From positions 2,934,001 to 2,998,000 of the forward strand of contig NC_056416.1 in assembly GCF_905147365.1 (NCBI RefSeq): a DNA stretch of 64,000 nt, in the 5' to 3' direction. Below are positions 63,929 to 64,000 of this stretch, piece after piece (position 1 is the first letter of the stretch; every line of letters begins with the position of its first letter). The translations under genes and the position numbers were made by a program. The notes below the pieces were generated by a model. That model searched no databases and had not been told where the DNA came from. It saw nothing but the letters and a program-made list of their open reading frames with translations. This DNA is from Aricia agestis (lineage: Eukaryota; Arthropoda; Insecta; Lepidoptera; Lycaenidae).

Positions 63929-64000
63929 ACTATGCGCTTTCGTCTTAAATTTTCGTCTTCTTCTTTCATTTAACTTTGGTTTTGGTGCATTCAATAACTG
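63929..64000 (+). mobile_element. MITE 'TGTCCACACT', cut by the window edge
   Basis: TCTACACTATGCGCTTTCGT, CTTCTTCTTTCATTTAACTT, CATTCAATAACTG match the left end of copy 1 (28082). It continues beyond the window. Confidence 0.65.

Overview
The window looks like intergenic or intronic DNA from a moth or butterfly (Lepidoptera). It is AT-rich, has no recognisable intact host protein-coding gene, and is packed with transposable-element copies and their tandem-repeat by-products. The lepidopteran assignment rests on the element mix: tRNA-headed SINEs, a SINE/LINE pair sharing the 'GGGGGCAAACGAGCAAACGG' tail, TTAA-flanked piggyBac-like elements, and many mini-me-like repeats with a GTCY microsatellite at one end. 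This is family-level recognition from memory, not a database result.

Layout. 1-9 kb: LINE-A 3' ends (28-248, 4747-5735, 7859-8052), a P-like MITE, two TTAA-flanked MITEs (one split by LINE-A) and several short perfect hairpins. 9-16 kb: two full SINE-2 copies, several SINE-3 copies, and one SINE-3 split by a piggyBac-like element with its TTAA duplication. 16-24 kb: a hAT-like element with an 8-bp target duplication, mini-me-like repeats, a poly(A)-tailed retroposon inside another repeat, a (TA)n tract of about 200 bp, and a SINE-3 inside a SINE-2. 24-36 kb: mini-me-like repeats, a complete P-like MITE with an 8-bp duplication, a SINE-1 inside a mini-me-like repeat, and one possible but unproven exon. 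37-44 kb: a 523-bp GC-rich foldback, a perfect 31-bp x 13 minisatellite born inside a mini-me-like repeat, and nested MITEs. 44.5-46.3 kb: the only long open reading frame, a 5'-truncated LINE-B reverse transcriptase on the minus strand. 46.6-52 kb: a 173-bp tandem repeat, a 490-bp foldback and a 68-bp x ~17.5 satellite array. 52-54.3 kb: a cluster of perfect hairpins, a candidate non-coding first exon with a strong splice donor, and a LINE-C tail. 54-64 kb: further MITEs, mini-me-like repeats, a 20-bp CGTAGC minisatellite and a Harbinger-like element with a short coding relic.

There is no operon-like gene cooperation. The interacting parts are autonomous/non-autonomous pairs (LINE-A with SINE-3), nested insertions that give relative ages, and local rearrangements (inverted and tandem duplications) acting on the inserted elements. 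I did not find a convincing new defence, CRISPR-like or enzymatic system. The most unusual signal is the repeated occurrence of short, near-perfect inverted duplications with tiny loops, several provably secondary because uninverted copies of the same element lie elsewhere in the window.
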